A stretch of 53,980 nt of DNA from Rhodopseudomonas faecalis (GTDB lineage: Bacteria; Pseudomonadota; Alphaproteobacteria; Rhizobiales; Xanthobacteraceae): the NCBI RefSeq assembly GCF_003217325.1, contig NZ_QJTI01000026.1, positions 1-53,980 on the forward strand, written 5' to 3'. Positions 43,949 through 52,412 of the stretch are shown piece by piece. Positions within the stretch are counted from its first letter, which is position 1; every line of letters starts with the position of its first letter. A program made the position numbers and the translations under genes. Below the pieces are notes generated by a model. It had not been told where the DNA came from, ran no database searches, and was given only the letters and a program-made list of their open reading frames with translations.

Positions 43949-45442
43949 ATGCATGATGTCGCGGCACTGAAAAAGAAACTCGAACGGCTGATCGACGAGA
44001 TTGCTGCCGAAAGCAGCCTGCGGATGGCCTCCTGGGCGGACCGCATCGAACGCCCCGACTTCGCGGCCAGCGCCAGCAATCTCGCGCACTATCTGGCGGT
44101 GCGCCGTCACGATCTGCGCCCGCTACAACGCGCGTTGATGGCGCTCGGCATGTCTTCGCTCGGCCGGCTGGAAAGCCGGGTGCTGCCGACTCTGAAAGCG
44201 GTGAGCGCCAGCGTCGCGGCGCTGTGCGGCACCCCCACCACCGAACGGCCCTCGTCGCGGCAGTTCTTTGCCGGCGAGCACTACCTCGCTGAGCGTAGCA
44301 GTGAGCTGTTCGGGCCGCGTTCCGGACCGCGCCACACCGCGCTGCTGGTCACCTGCCCGACCGAGGCCGGCGACGATCCGTCGTTTCTGCTGCGGCTGGC
44401 CGAACGCGGCGTCGATGCCGTCCGTATCAACTGCGCCCATGACAGTCCCGAGCACTGGCAGCGCATGATCAATCACGTTCATGCCGCCGAACAAGCCACC
44501 GGCCGCCGTATCAAAATCCTGATGGATATCGCCGGCCCGAAAATCCGCACCGGCGCCGCGCTGCTGCCCGAAGGGGTGGAACGGATCGCGGTCGGCGATC
44601 TGCTGGTGATCGTGCCGCAAGGCGGGCTGAACCGCATCCGGCTCGACGAGCCGCACGCCGCGATCGAATGCACCCTGCCCGACGCGCTAACGATCGCCGC
44701 TGCCGGCCATCGGGTGTTCGTTGATGACGGCAAGCTGTGCGTGCGCATCGAGCGCCGCGAACCGTTCAGCCTGCTCGGTCGGGTCACCGCCGCACCCGCC
44801 AATGGGCTGCGGCTGAAACCAGAAAAGGGGCTGAACTTCCCCGACACGCCGCTGACGATCCCGGCGCTGACCGCCAAAGACCTTAGCGACCTCGACTTCA
44901 TCGTCGCGCAGGCCGACGGTATCGAGTTCTCATTCGTGCAGTCGGTGGCCGATGTCGAAATGCTGCAGGCGGCGCTGGCCGAGCGCCGGCCCAACGACTG
45001 GCGCCAATTGTCGCTGGTGCTGAAGATCGAGACCCCGGAAGCGGTCGCCAATCTGCCCGACATCGTGGTGCAGGCCGCCGGCCGGCAGCCGACCGCGATC
45101 ATGATCGCGCGCGGCGATCTGGCGGTGGAAATCGGCTTTGCGCGGCTGGCGGAAATGCAGGAGGAAATTTTGTGGATCGGCGAAGCCGCCCATGTGCCGG
45201 TGATCTGGGCCACCCAGGTGCTGGAACATCTGGTCAAGAAAGGCACGCCATCGCGCGGCGAGATGACCGACGCCGCAATGGCGGCGCGCGCCGAATGCGT
45301 GATGCTGAACAAGGGTCCCTATCTGTTCAAGGCGATCACCGAACTCGACACGCTGCTGTCGCGGATGGGCGGCCATCAGCACAAGAAGACGCCGCAACTG
45401 CGCGCGCTGCGAAGCTGGAGCCGCGCTAGCGCAGCGCGCTGA
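43949..45442 (+). CDS. Pyruvate kinase-like protein, atypical
   Basis: 497 residues from ATG 43949 with GGGAGCG before it; the frame is open to 43907. About 130 N-terminal residues are a helical extension not found in classic PykF. The catalytic barrel follows: VRINCAHDSPEHW, ILMDIAGPKIRTGA, a B-domain, VLKIETPEAV with the catalytic Lys, ARGDLAVEIGFARLAEMQEE and ATQVLEHLVKKGTPSRGEMTDAA. After MLNKGPY the protein stops within 45 residues, so the C-terminal allosteric domain is missing. It may make ATP from PEP without usual effector control, or have changed substrate. The last 17 bases overlap the convergent YffB-like gene. Confidence 0.8.
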   Translation: MHDVAALKKKLERLIDEIAAESSLRMASWADRIERPDFAASASNLAHYLAVRRHDLRPLQRALMALGMSSLGRLESRVLPTLKAVSASVAALCGTPTTERPSSRQFFAGEHYLAERSSELFGPRSGPRHTALLVTCPTEAGDDPSFLLRLAERGVDAVRINCAHDSPEHWQRMINHVHAAEQATGRRIKILMDIAGPKIRTGAALLPEGVERIAVGDLLVIVPQGGLNRIRLDEPHAAIECTLPDALTIAAAGHRVFVDDGKLCVRIERREPFSLLGRVTAAPANGLRLKPEKGLNFPDTPLTIPALTAKDLSDLDFIVAQADGIEFSFVQSVADVEMLQAALAERRPNDWRQLSLVLKIETPEAVANLPDIVVQAAGRQPTAIMIARGDLAVEIGFARLAEMQEEILWIGEAAHVPVIWATQVLEHLVKKGTPSRGEMTDAAMAARAECVMLNKGPYLFKAITELDTLLSRMGGHQHKKTPQLRALRSWSRASAAR

Positions 45443-45773
45443 GATAGGTCTCCGGCTTAAAGCCGACCAGCACGCCGCCGGCATGCACCAGCACCGGCCG
45501 CTTGATCATCGAGGGCTGCGCCAGCATCAGCGCGATCGCGCGCGCTTCCGTCAGGTCCTGCTTCTGCTCGTCCGGCAGTTTGCGAAAAGTGGTGCCGGCG
45601 CGGTTGAGCAGCGGCTCCCAGCCGAGCTGCCGCACCCAGCCCTGCAATGTCGCCAGATCGATGCCGGCGCTCTTATAGTCATGGAACGTGTAAGCGATGC
45701 CGTGGCTGTCGAGCCAGGCGCGCGCCTTCTTCATGGTGTCGCAGTTCTTGATGCCATACAGCGTGATGCTCAA
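45426..45773 (-). CDS. ArsC/Spx-family YffB-like reductase
   Basis: 115 residues from TTG 45773, chosen because GGAGAATCGACG precedes it and the product then has the family's usual length; the frame upstream to 45833 would add an unrelated leader. Thioredoxin-like ArsC fold: ITLYGIKNCDTMKKARAWLD with one Cys, and MIKRPVLVHAGGVLVGFKPE. YffB proteins resemble glutathione-dependent thiol reductases; there is no ars operon here, so arsenate is not the likely substrate. Confidence 0.85.
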   Translation of the reverse strand: MSITLYGIKNCDTMKKARAWLDSHGIAYTFHDYKSAGIDLATLQGWVRQLGWEPLLNRAGTTFRKLPDEQKQDLTEARAIALMLAQPSMIKRPVLVHAGGVLVGFKPETYLSALR

Positions 45774-45865
45774 CGTCGATTCTCCGGCTGACCAGTTGGC
45801 GGCGATCGGGGCATAGCACCGCGCCATGGTCAATGCGGACCGCGCGGATGCCGGTGACCGCTATT

Positions 45866-45879
45866 GACAGCATGCTGTC
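45866..45879. promoter_or_regulatory. Perfect 14-bp palindrome upstream of marR
   Basis: GACAGCATGCTGTC is its own reverse complement. It lies between the divergent YffB-like and MarR genes, 20 bases before the chosen marR start, the typical place of a MarR-dimer operator. Confidence 0.5.
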
Positions 45880-45899
45880 CGCTTGAGATGACAGTCGCC

Positions 45900-46373
45900 A
45901 TGGCTCCCTCCGCTGCGATTCCCTTCGATGCCCCGGTCAACGAACTGGTGCTGGAGATTTTTCGACTGAACGGCGCGCTGATCAAATGCGGCGATGCTTT
46001 GGTGAAACCGCTCGGGCTGAGCAGCGCGCGCTGGCAGGTGCTGGGCTCGGTCGTGCACGGCCAGGGCAGCTATTCGGTGGCGCGGCTGGCCGACAATATG
46101 GGGCTGGCGCGGCAATCGGTGCAGCGCGTGGTCGATGAACTGGCCGCGGCCGGGCTGGTGGCGTTTGCGCCCAATCCGGCGCACAAGCGCGCCAAGCTGG
46201 TGGTGATGACGCCGCGCGGCCAAGAGGTGTTTGAGCGCGCCAGCGCGCTGTGGCAGCCGGTCGGCGACGCCTTGATCGCCGGGGTGAATCCCGCCGAGCT
46301 GCGCAGCGCCATCGAATTGCTGGCGTCCTTGCGCGAGCGGCTCGAGCAGCCGGCCGACGCCGCAACCGACTGA
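45900..46373 (+). CDS. MarR-family transcriptional regulator
   Basis: 157 residues from ATG 45900 (GAGATGAC nine bases before); ATG 45888 is an alternative. The winged helix-turn-helix covers about 45-110: LSSARWQVLGSVVHGQGSYS, VARLADNMGLARQSVQRVVD, then the wing with KRAKLVVMTPRGQEV. Flanking helices form the dimer interface. It probably autoregulates and may control the divergent YffB-like gene. Ligand unknown. Confidence 0.9.
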   Translation: MAPSAAIPFDAPVNELVLEIFRLNGALIKCGDALVKPLGLSSARWQVLGSVVHGQGSYSVARLADNMGLARQSVQRVVDELAAAGLVAFAPNPAHKRAKLVVMTPRGQEVFERASALWQPVGDALIAGVNPAELRSAIELLASLRERLEQPADAATD

Positions 46374-46402
46374 GCCGGGCCCGGCCGGCGCGCCGGCCGT
46401 CG

Positions 46403-46834
46403 CTATGCAGTGCCCTGTTGCGGGCTGGAGCCATAGGCCGCGGCAAATTCGGCGCTCGGCGCGATCGGGGTGATGATATCGATCAGCACGCCATTGGGGT
46501 CGCTTGTGATGAAATGGCGCTGGCCAAAGGCTTCATCGCGCAGACCGAGCAGCATCGGCAGCCCGGCGGCCTTCATCCGGGCATAGACCGCATCGACATC
46601 CTCGACCTCGAAATTGAGCAGCAGCCCGCCGGCGCGGCCCCGGCCGTCCTGCGGGATGGTATCATGGTCGCCGTGCAGCACCGCCAGATTGACCTGATCA
46701 TTCTGGGTTGATTGCAGATGGACGTACCAATCGCTCTCGAACTGCGGAGCGAAGCCGAAATGAGCCCGATAAAACGCCGCGGTGCCGGCGACGTCGCCGG
46801 TCATGATCACGGGGTAGAATTGGGTGCATTGCAT
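46403..46834 (-). CDS. VOC-family (glyoxalase/bleomycin-resistance-like) protein
   Basis: 143 residues from ATG 46834 with AGGAAAGG before it; the longer frame to 47161 crosses the divergent tetR and is rejected. Paired beta-alpha-beta-beta-beta units: [20 protein letters not shown] and [18 protein letters not shown], ending [12 protein letters not shown]. Such proteins are small metal-dependent or binding proteins for resistance or isomerisation; the true substrate is unknown. It is divergent from a TetR gene with a shared palindromic operator. Confidence 0.85.
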   Translation of the reverse strand: MQCTQFYPVIMTGDVAGTAAFYRAHFGFAPQFESDWYVHLQSTQNDQVNLAVLHGDHDTIPQDGRGRAGGLLLNFEVEDVDAVYARMKAAGLPMLLGLRDEAFGQRHFITSDPNGVLIDIITPIAPSAEFAAAYGSSPQQGTA

Positions 46835-46859
46835 GGCCTTTCCTCCCGTCGCGATATAT

Positions 46860-46902
46860 ACATGCCGCCTGTATCCAGATACGTAACATACAGGCTGTAT
46901 GT
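46860..46902. promoter_or_regulatory. Large palindromic operator between VOC and tetR genes
   Basis: ACAT-N3-GCCTGTAT (46860-46874) is mirrored by ATACAGGC-N3-ATGT (46888-46902), with GTATC-CA-GATAC at the centre of the left part. It ends at the base before the tetR ATG, so binding would block tetR and probably the divergent VOC gene. Confidence 0.7.
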
Positions 46903-47517
46903 ATGCAAGAGACCGTCGCCCGCCGCAGCAATCAACAACGCCGTGAACAGACCATCGAGGCACTGCTGAGCGCCGCCCGCGCGCTGTTTCTGGCCAAGGG
47001 CTTTGCCGGCACCGCAACGCCCGAGATCGTCGGCGCAGCCGGGGTGACGCGCGGCGCGCTGTACCATCACTTTGAGGACAAGAAGGCGCTGTTCCGGGCC
47101 GTGATCGACGCCGAGATGGCCGCGGTGGCGCTCGAAATCGAGCGCGCCACGCCGCCGGCATTGCCGCCGTTCGAGGCGCTGATCGCAGGCGGGCGCGCGT
47201 TCTTCGCCGCGATGGCGCAGCCCGGCCGTATCAGCCTGCTGCTGATCGAGGCGCCGGCGGTGCTCGGCTTTGAGGAGCTGGCGGCGCTCGACCGCCGCCA
47301 TGGCGGCCGCACGCTGGCCGAGGGACTGGACGCCGCGATCAAGGCCGGAGTGCTGCGCGAGCTGCCGGTTGAGCCGCTCGCCTTGATGCTGTCGGCGCTG
47401 TACGACCGCGGCGCACTGGCGCTGGCGTCCGGGCAGAAGGTCGAAGAGATCCAGAGCGTGATCGAAGCCGTACTCGGCGGACTGAAGCGCGACGCACCGG
47501 CTCACATTCAGAATTAA
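46903..47517 (+). CDS. TetR/AcrR-family transcriptional regulator
   Basis: 204 residues. [23 protein letters not shown] and [20 protein letters not shown], the classic TetR signature; the rest is the helical ligand-binding domain. The ATG directly abuts the operator's right arm, leaving no room for a normal ribosome site (only CAGG nearby), so the mRNA may be leaderless. Likely represses itself and the divergent VOC gene. Confidence 0.92.
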   Translation: MQETVARRSNQQRREQTIEALLSAARALFLAKGFAGTATPEIVGAAGVTRGALYHHFEDKKALFRAVIDAEMAAVALEIERATPPALPPFEALIAGGRAFFAAMAQPGRISLLLIEAPAVLGFEELAALDRRHGGRTLAEGLDAAIKAGVLRELPVEPLALMLSALYDRGALALASGQKVEEIQSVIEAVLGGLKRDAPAHIQN

Positions 47518-47561
47518 CGCGAATATTCTCGACTAAGCATATGATATATCGCTGATCGCGA

Positions 47562-48149
47562 TCAATTTTCCAGCACGCTACCCGACACGCCGGCTCGCTG
47601 ACGCAGCCGCTCCAGCACCGCCTCGTCCATCGCAAAATGCACCGCCAGATGCATCTCGCCGTCGATCGGCAGCAGCGGGCCGAGCGCGCGCACGCTCAGC
47701 CCATAATCCTCCATCACCGGCTTGCGCACCGCGCGGATCAGCGCCGTGGTGCCACTGATGCCATTGTGCAGGCAGTATTCGGTGAGGCCGAGAAACAATT
47801 CCAGATAGACCGGGCCGCCGCGATGGCCCTTCTTGATGCCGAACCTTGTCAATTCCAGCACGTCGGGCTCTTGGATCACCGCGCCTTCGACGGTCCAGGC
47901 AAAGCTCTCGCTGATCATATGCGGCAGCACGGTCGGATAGAGCCGAAAACAGCCGATCACCTGCTGGTCGGCGTCGATGCACAGCGCATAGACCGCGTGG
48001 TGGTTGTCATATTGGTCGGTTTCGATGTCGCCGCGGTCGAAATCGGTCCAGCCGCGCTCGCGCACGAAAATCGCGTGCCGCAGCTCAAAATGCTGGCGCA
48101 GCGACACGGCATGGCGCTGCAGGCTCGCCGCCTCGACAATCCGGATCAT
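47562..48149 (-). CDS. Acyl-homoserine-lactone synthase, LuxI family
   Basis: 195 residues. The residues that define LuxI enzymes are present in order: Arg24, Phe28 and Trp34 (LRHAIFVRERGW), Asp45 and Asp48 (ETDQYD), Arg69 (GCFRLYPT), Glu99 and Arg102 (LELTRFGIK). These build the SAM-binding and acyl-transfer site, so it should make an AHL-type signal; related Bradyrhizobium and Rhodopseudomonas enzymes use branched or aryl acyl groups, but the substrate cannot be told here. No LuxR gene lies beside it: the neighbours are TetR and VOC/AraC. A PEP-CTERM/exosortase-type acyltransferase is a less likely alternative. Confidence 0.8.
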   Translation of the reverse strand: MIRIVEAASLQRHAVSLRQHFELRHAIFVRERGWTDFDRGDIETDQYDNHHAVYALCIDADQQVIGCFRLYPTVLPHMISESFAWTVEGAVIQEPDVLELTRFGIKKGHRGGPVYLELFLGLTEYCLHNGISGTTALIRAVRKPVMEDYGLSVRALGPLLPIDGEMHLAVHFAMDEAVLERLRQRAGVSGSVLEN

Positions 48150-48276
48150 GTATCCCCCGCCGCGCGCCGCCTTGTGCGATTGCGCCGCCCGGCGAACGGA
48201 TTGAACGCGAAGATACCGACGCGCTCAACCCATGATTTCGTCGCGCTCCGGCTGTCAGCCGGCGCGGCCCCGCGCG

Positions 48277-48678
48277 TCAGCTCGCGGCGGGTCGGAAGAA
48301 CGGCTTGAATTCCGGGGCCGGTTCGCGGTCGGAATAGACATACAGCATGATGCCGTTCGGATCGCTGATCGCAAAGCCGCGGTCGCCCCAGGGGTGGTCG
48401 GCGATCGGCATCACGAAATCAAGGCCGCGCGCTTGCAGCCGCTGATACTCGGCATCGACGTCGTCGACGCAAAAATTATAGGTCAGCCCGGCGGGAACGC
48501 ACAGCGGCTGGCCCTGCTGCGGCTCCATGAATTGCAGGCTGACGCCGCTGGCGAGTTCGAGATTGATGTACCAGCCGCAATCAAAGCTGACGCTGGCGCC
48601 AAAGACGTCCTGATAGAACGCGCGGGTCGCGGCGATCTGCTGGGTGGTGATGCAAGGGGAAGCCGATTTCAACGTCAC
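48277..48678 (-). CDS. VOC-family (glyoxalase-like) protein
   Basis: 133 residues with the two-unit VOC fold: CITTQQIAATRAFYQDVFGA, YNFCVDDVDAEYQRLQARGL, DHPWGDRGFAISDPNGIMLY. It resembles the protein at 46403-46834, so the two may be paralogues. It follows an AraC-family gene by 73 bases on the same strand and is probably that regulator's target or operon partner. Confidence 0.85.
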   Translation of the reverse strand: MTLKSASPCITTQQIAATRAFYQDVFGASVSFDCGWYINLELASGVSLQFMEPQQGQPLCVPAGLTYNFCVDDVDAEYQRLQARGLDFVMPIADHPWGDRGFAISDPNGIMLYVYSDREPAPEFKPFFRPAAS

Positions 48679-48751
48679 GATGGTCTCCTGCCGAAAGGCG
48701 ATCGCCCTTGCAAACGCCAGATCGGCAGTTCGGTCTTGAACAAATCGGACA

Positions 48752-49513
48752 TCAGCCGCGGATGTTGACCAGGGTCAGCTCCGGCCGCCGCCCCGGGGTA
48801 AAACCACCGAGCCGCCGGAACACCCGGCTCATATGGGCCTGATCGGCAAAGCCGGCCTGCAGCGCCGCTTCGGCCGGCGACAGTCGCTGCTCGCTCAAAA
48901 GCCGCAGCGCGTGGTGGAATTGCAAAATGTTGGCGAAGGTTTTGGGCGGCAGCCCGATCGCCTCGCGCAGCAGCCGCTGCACGGTGCGCTCGCTGACCTG
49001 ATGGCGCGCGGCGGTGTCATGAATGCGCAGCCGGCCGCCGGCGCCATGGAAACTGCCGAGCAGATCGCGCAGCAAGCCATCGGGCTGAAAACGCGCCGCC
49101 GCGATCCGCTCCGCCGCCCAGGCCAAGAGCCGCGCGGCGATCTCGTGGCCGTCCTGCGCCGGGGCATAGAGCGGGCGCAGCGCCGGCCAGCGCGCTAGCG
49201 CCGCCTCGCCGCCGACATGGCCATCGACCAGCGACGATGGCTCAAGGTCGAGCAGCGGCGCGGCATAGCCCGGCCGCAGCCGCGCACCGACAAAGCCGAT
49301 TTCCGGTCCGTGCGCGACGTCATAAAAACGCGTCGCCGGGCCGGCGATCAGCACCGCGATCGGGCGCAGCGGCCGCGCACTGGCGTCGAATTGCACGATC
49401 ACGTCGCAGCGGCCATCGGGCAGCACCCGATAATGCTCGGCGCGCGCGCTCAGCGACAGCCACACCGCTTCAAGGCCATGCTGCGGCGCCGTCAGCAGTT
49501 CCAGATAACGCAT
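48752..49513 (-). CDS. AraC-family transcriptional regulator
   Basis: 253 residues. An N-terminal ligand-type domain (HYRVLPDGRCDVIVQFD, IGFVGARLRPG) is of the DUF6597 kind. The C-terminal double HTH is at about 155-245: IHDTAARHQVSERTVQRLLR, then AEAALQAGFADQAHMSRVFR and the RLGGFTPG motif. Likely activates the VOC gene downstream. Confidence 0.9.
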   Translation of the reverse strand: MRYLELLTAPQHGLEAVWLSLSARAEHYRVLPDGRCDVIVQFDASARPLRPIAVLIAGPATRFYDVAHGPEIGFVGARLRPGYAAPLLDLEPSSLVDGHVGGEAALARWPALRPLYAPAQDGHEIAARLLAWAAERIAAARFQPDGLLRDLLGSFHGAGGRLRIHDTAARHQVSERTVQRLLREAIGLPPKTFANILQFHHALRLLSEQRLSPAEAALQAGFADQAHMSRVFRRLGGFTPGRRPELTLVNIRG

Positions 49514-49634
49514 CGCGGAGAGATTCCGGCTAGCCTAAGTTGCGGCAGTGTTTCCAGCAAAGCCGCCTCACTTGAAAGACAAAAATATCGCCTCGCGATG
49601 GCGACGCGAAACGGGATTGAGTGGCAGAGCTTCG

Positions 49635-50480
49635 ATGACAAACGGCCTCACGGACAACACCGGCAGCGGCGCAGCGGCCAAAGCCAGCAGCGCGCACCCC
49701 GCGGGCGTGCCGTGGCCCGTCCCTGCGGCCTGGCACTGCCGCATCGACGGCTTGGACTGGACGCGTGCAACGACGGGCTGCTCGGAGGCAGCGGTATTCC
49801 GGCTCGCGGCCCCCGACCGGCCAACGCTCTACGTCAAAACCGCGCCGTCGCAGCCGTGCGGCGAACTCGCCGGCGAAGCAGCGCGGCTACGCTGGCTCTC
49901 AAGCACCGGGCTGCCCTGCGCCCAGGTGCTCGCCAGCACGCGAACCAATGATCGCGACTGGCTGCTGCTATCCGCCGTGCCGGGCCGCGACCTGAGCGCT
50001 GCGGAATTGTCACCGCGCGAGCTGGTCACTCTATTCGCCGGAGCGCTGCGACAGTTGCACGCGCTCGACGCGGGCAGTTGCCCGTTCGATCACAGTGCCG
50101 ATCAAAGGATCGCGCTGGCGCGCGAGCGCCTGGCAGCGGGCCTGGTCGATCCCGAGGATTTCGATCAGGAGAATGTTGGCGTACCACCCGCCGAGTTGCT
50201 GCAGCAACTGGTGGCGCAGCAACCGGCTGTCACCGCCCCCGTGGTCACGCATGGCGACGCCTGCCTGCCCAATCTGATGGCGGAGGCCGGTCGCTTCACC
50301 GGCTTCATCGATTGCGGTCGGCTCGGCGTTGCTGACCGTCATCAGGATCTCGCACTGGCGACGCGCGACATTGCCGCCGAGCTCGGCGAAGGCTGGGTCG
50401 GGCCGTTCCTCAACAGCTACGGTCAGCCGCTCGACTGGAACAAGACCGCGTTCTACCGGCTGCTCGATGAGTTCTTCTGA
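49635..50480 (+). CDS. Aminoglycoside 3'-phosphotransferase-like protein, APH(3') family
   Basis: 281 residues from ATG 49635 (frame open to 49548). APH motifs are complete: the ATP-binding Lys in [20 protein letters not shown] (catalytic loop HGDxxxxN), [20 protein letters not shown] (metal-binding D), and the C-terminal LLDEFF found in APH(3')-II-type enzymes. It should phosphorylate kanamycin- or neomycin-like drugs, or a related natural substrate. No mobile element is adjacent, so it looks like a chromosomal, intrinsic gene. Confidence 0.9.
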   Translation: MTNGLTDNTGSGAAAKASSAHPAGVPWPVPAAWHCRIDGLDWTRATTGCSEAAVFRLAAPDRPTLYVKTAPSQPCGELAGEAARLRWLSSTGLPCAQVLASTRTNDRDWLLLSAVPGRDLSAAELSPRELVTLFAGALRQLHALDAGSCPFDHSADQRIALARERLAAGLVDPEDFDQENVGVPPAELLQQLVAQQPAVTAPVVTHGDACLPNLMAEAGRFTGFIDCGRLGVADRHQDLALATRDIAAELGEGWVGPFLNSYGQPLDWNKTAFYRLLDEFF

Positions 50481-50494
50481 ACGATCGGCCTCAC

Positions 50495-50782
50495 TCAGGC
50501 GCGGATATCCACGCCGCTGATCTCGCCCTGATAGCGATCCATGATGCGCAGCGCGTTCTGCAGCCGCTCGAACAATTCCGAGTCGTTGCGCTGCTGGGCC
50601 CCCACCATGCCTTTCTCAACCGCCTGCATGAAATTCACATGCTCGGTATCATCGAGACCAGTGTAGGCGCCATCGACAGGAAAGCTCAGCGTCATGCTGA
50701 CAAAGGTGGCGCTCTGGTCGAACGACATTTCGCCGCTCTTGATCTTGGAGTTCATCCAGTCGAACAGCTCCTTGCGCGTCAT
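50495..50782 (-). CDS. Small conserved hypothetical protein
   Basis: 95 residues from ATG 50782. Soluble and helical: MTRKELFDWMNSKIKSGEMS, FPVDGAYTGLDDTEHVNFMQ, ALRIMDRYQGEISGVDIRA. The open frame extends far upstream but its composition turns basic and unlike a protein. The ribosome site is poor (a G-run 20 bases upstream), so the true start may be GTG further up. No function recognised. It converges with the APH gene, 14 bases between stops. Confidence 0.6.
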   Translation of the reverse strand: MTRKELFDWMNSKIKSGEMSFDQSATFVSMTLSFPVDGAYTGLDDTEHVNFMQAVEKGMVGAQQRNDSELFERLQNALRIMDRYQGEISGVDIRA

Positions 50783-51044
50783 GTGCGTGAAATCGGTGGT
50801 CTGCCCCCGCGCTGCCACTGCTGGTCGTCGCTGGCTCGTTGCCTGCGCTGGTCGCCGATGACGCGATGCGCGACGTGCGCTTCTCTCTGCAATAACGCAG
50901 CGCTGGCGAACGCGATCACCCGCTACCGCAGAACGCATCAATTGTCGAAGGTCGCGCGCCGATCGCGTGTGCGCTATGCTGTGCCAGCTGACTGTTTTGA
51001 GCTCTTCAGGTGTTAGCCCTGCTTTGATCGAAATGGAGCGTCCG

Positions 51045-51941
51045 ATGAGCAGCAATGCCTCGCAACAAACCGCCCTGGTGACGGGCGCCAATTCCGGGCT
51101 CGGCAAGGCGATCACCAGTGCGCTGGCGGCGCAGGGCCTGCGCGTTGGCCTGCTGGTTCGTGACCGCGCCCGCGGCGAGAAGGCGCTCGAAGATATCCGC
51201 GCCGCGACCGGCAACGATGATCTGCACCTGTTCGTCGCCGATCTTGCCGACCAAGACGCGATCCGCGCCGCAGCGCGGGCGATTTTGGCGCGCTTTGATC
51301 GGCTGCATTTGCTGATCAACAATGCCGGCACCGCGTTCGCCGAGCGGCGGCTCAGTCCGCAGGGCATCGAATGCGCGCTCGCGACCAATCATCTTGGCCC
51401 GTTTCTGCTCACCAATCTGCTGCTGGAGCGGCTGAAGGACAGCGCGCCGGCGCGGATCATCAATGTCGGCACCCGCATCAACACCGCGATCGATTTCGAT
51501 GACCTCAACTGGCAGCGCCGGCGCTATCGCATGATGCAGGCCTATGGCCAATCCAAGCTCGGCAATCTGCATTTCACGTTCGAACTGGCGCGCCGGCTGC
51601 ATGGCAGCGGCGTCACCGTCAATTGCGTATTTCCCGGGGTGTTCAAATCAAATCTCGGCGGCACCGATGGCGCCCAGGGCGTGTGGCTAAAACTGTTTGC
51701 CGACTGGTTTGGCTGGGCGATCCCCTCCGCCGCGCGCGCGGCGCAGCGGGTGCTCTACCTCGCCAACGCGCCGGAGCTGGCCAACGTCACCGGTCAGTAC
51801 TTTGGCCATCGCAAAACCATTCTAGCCCCTGCGCAAGCGCGCGATGCCGAGGCGAACCGCAAGCTCTGGCAAATCAGCGAAGTGCTGACCGGCGGGCCGG
51901 CGAAAACGGTGACTGAAGGGCACGGTGCCTCCCAACAATAA
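51045..51941 (+). CDS. Short-chain dehydrogenase/reductase
   Basis: 298 residues from ATG 51045 (GGAG nine bases before; ATG 51033 is an alternative). Rossmann motif TGANSGLG at 13-20, NNAG at 92-95, Asn115, and the active-site Tyr167-x3-Lys171 (YGQSK). The usual catalytic Ser appears to be Thr143 (NVGTRIN). Overall like retinol-dehydrogenase/WW-domain oxidoreductase-type SDRs. Substrate unknown. It is followed 55 bases later by a cobalamin riboswitch. Confidence 0.88.
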   Translation: MSSNASQQTALVTGANSGLGKAITSALAAQGLRVGLLVRDRARGEKALEDIRAATGNDDLHLFVADLADQDAIRAAARAILARFDRLHLLINNAGTAFAERRLSPQGIECALATNHLGPFLLTNLLLERLKDSAPARIINVGTRINTAIDFDDLNWQRRRYRMMQAYGQSKLGNLHFTFELARRLHGSGVTVNCVFPGVFKSNLGGTDGAQGVWLKLFADWFGWAIPSAARAAQRVLYLANAPELANVTGQYFGHRKTILAPAQARDAEANRKLWQISEVLTGGPAKTVTEGHGASQQ

Positions 51942-51996
51942 CCGCCTAAATCAATGCACGGGTGATTGACCGGTCGCGGGGCCGATCTAGAATGCC

Positions 51997-52183
51997 GGCC
52001 TGTCACGGTCTTTCGTGGCGCATTCGCTTGCGCCCCGAGAGCTAAGAGGGAAGCCGGTGCAATACCGGCGCTGCCCCCGCAACTGTAAGCGGCGAGCTGA
52101 CGTCCGAACATCGCCACTGGGCCCGAACGGCCCGGGAAGGCAGGACCGACGCAAGGACCCGCGAGCCAGGAGACCTGCCGCGA
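51997..52183 (+). ncRNA. Cobalamin (B12) riboswitch
   Basis: Contains the conserved elements in order: AGAGGGAAGCCGGTGCAA, TACCGGCGCTGCCCCCGCAA, CTGTAAGCGG, GCCACTG, CCGGGAAGGC, and GAGCCAGGAGACCTGCC (the B12 box near 52163-52179). The P1 ends pair as GGTC/GGCC-like flanks only loosely, so the limits are approximate. It should lower expression of the gene downstream when adenosylcobalamin is bound. Confidence 0.95.
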
Positions 52184-52283
52184 CAAATGCAATCGTCCCT
52201 GGGCGGGGTGTCCCGGTGGGTCGCATGACAGCGGTCGCGGTCCTTAAGGCCTCCTTGTTGCTCATGTCTCCGCCTGGCCCCTG

Positions 52284-52304
52284 CCCCAGCAACCCCGGGG
52301 TTTT
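52284..52304 (+). terminator. Candidate riboswitch expression platform
   Basis: CCCC (52284-52287), spacer, CCCCGGGG (52293-52300) then TTTT. It could form a G/C stem ending in a T-run about 100 bases after the riboswitch. The fold is ambiguous because AACCCCGGGGTT is itself palindromic. Confidence 0.35.
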
Positions 52305-52412
52305 GGGTGATGTCTTTCGAAAGCAAATTTGTTGCCGCCGCGCGGCCGGTCGCGCCGCGGCCCGCACACGCTGATCCGCTGGTCGCGCTCGCGCAGCAGA
52401 GGGAATGAGGCG

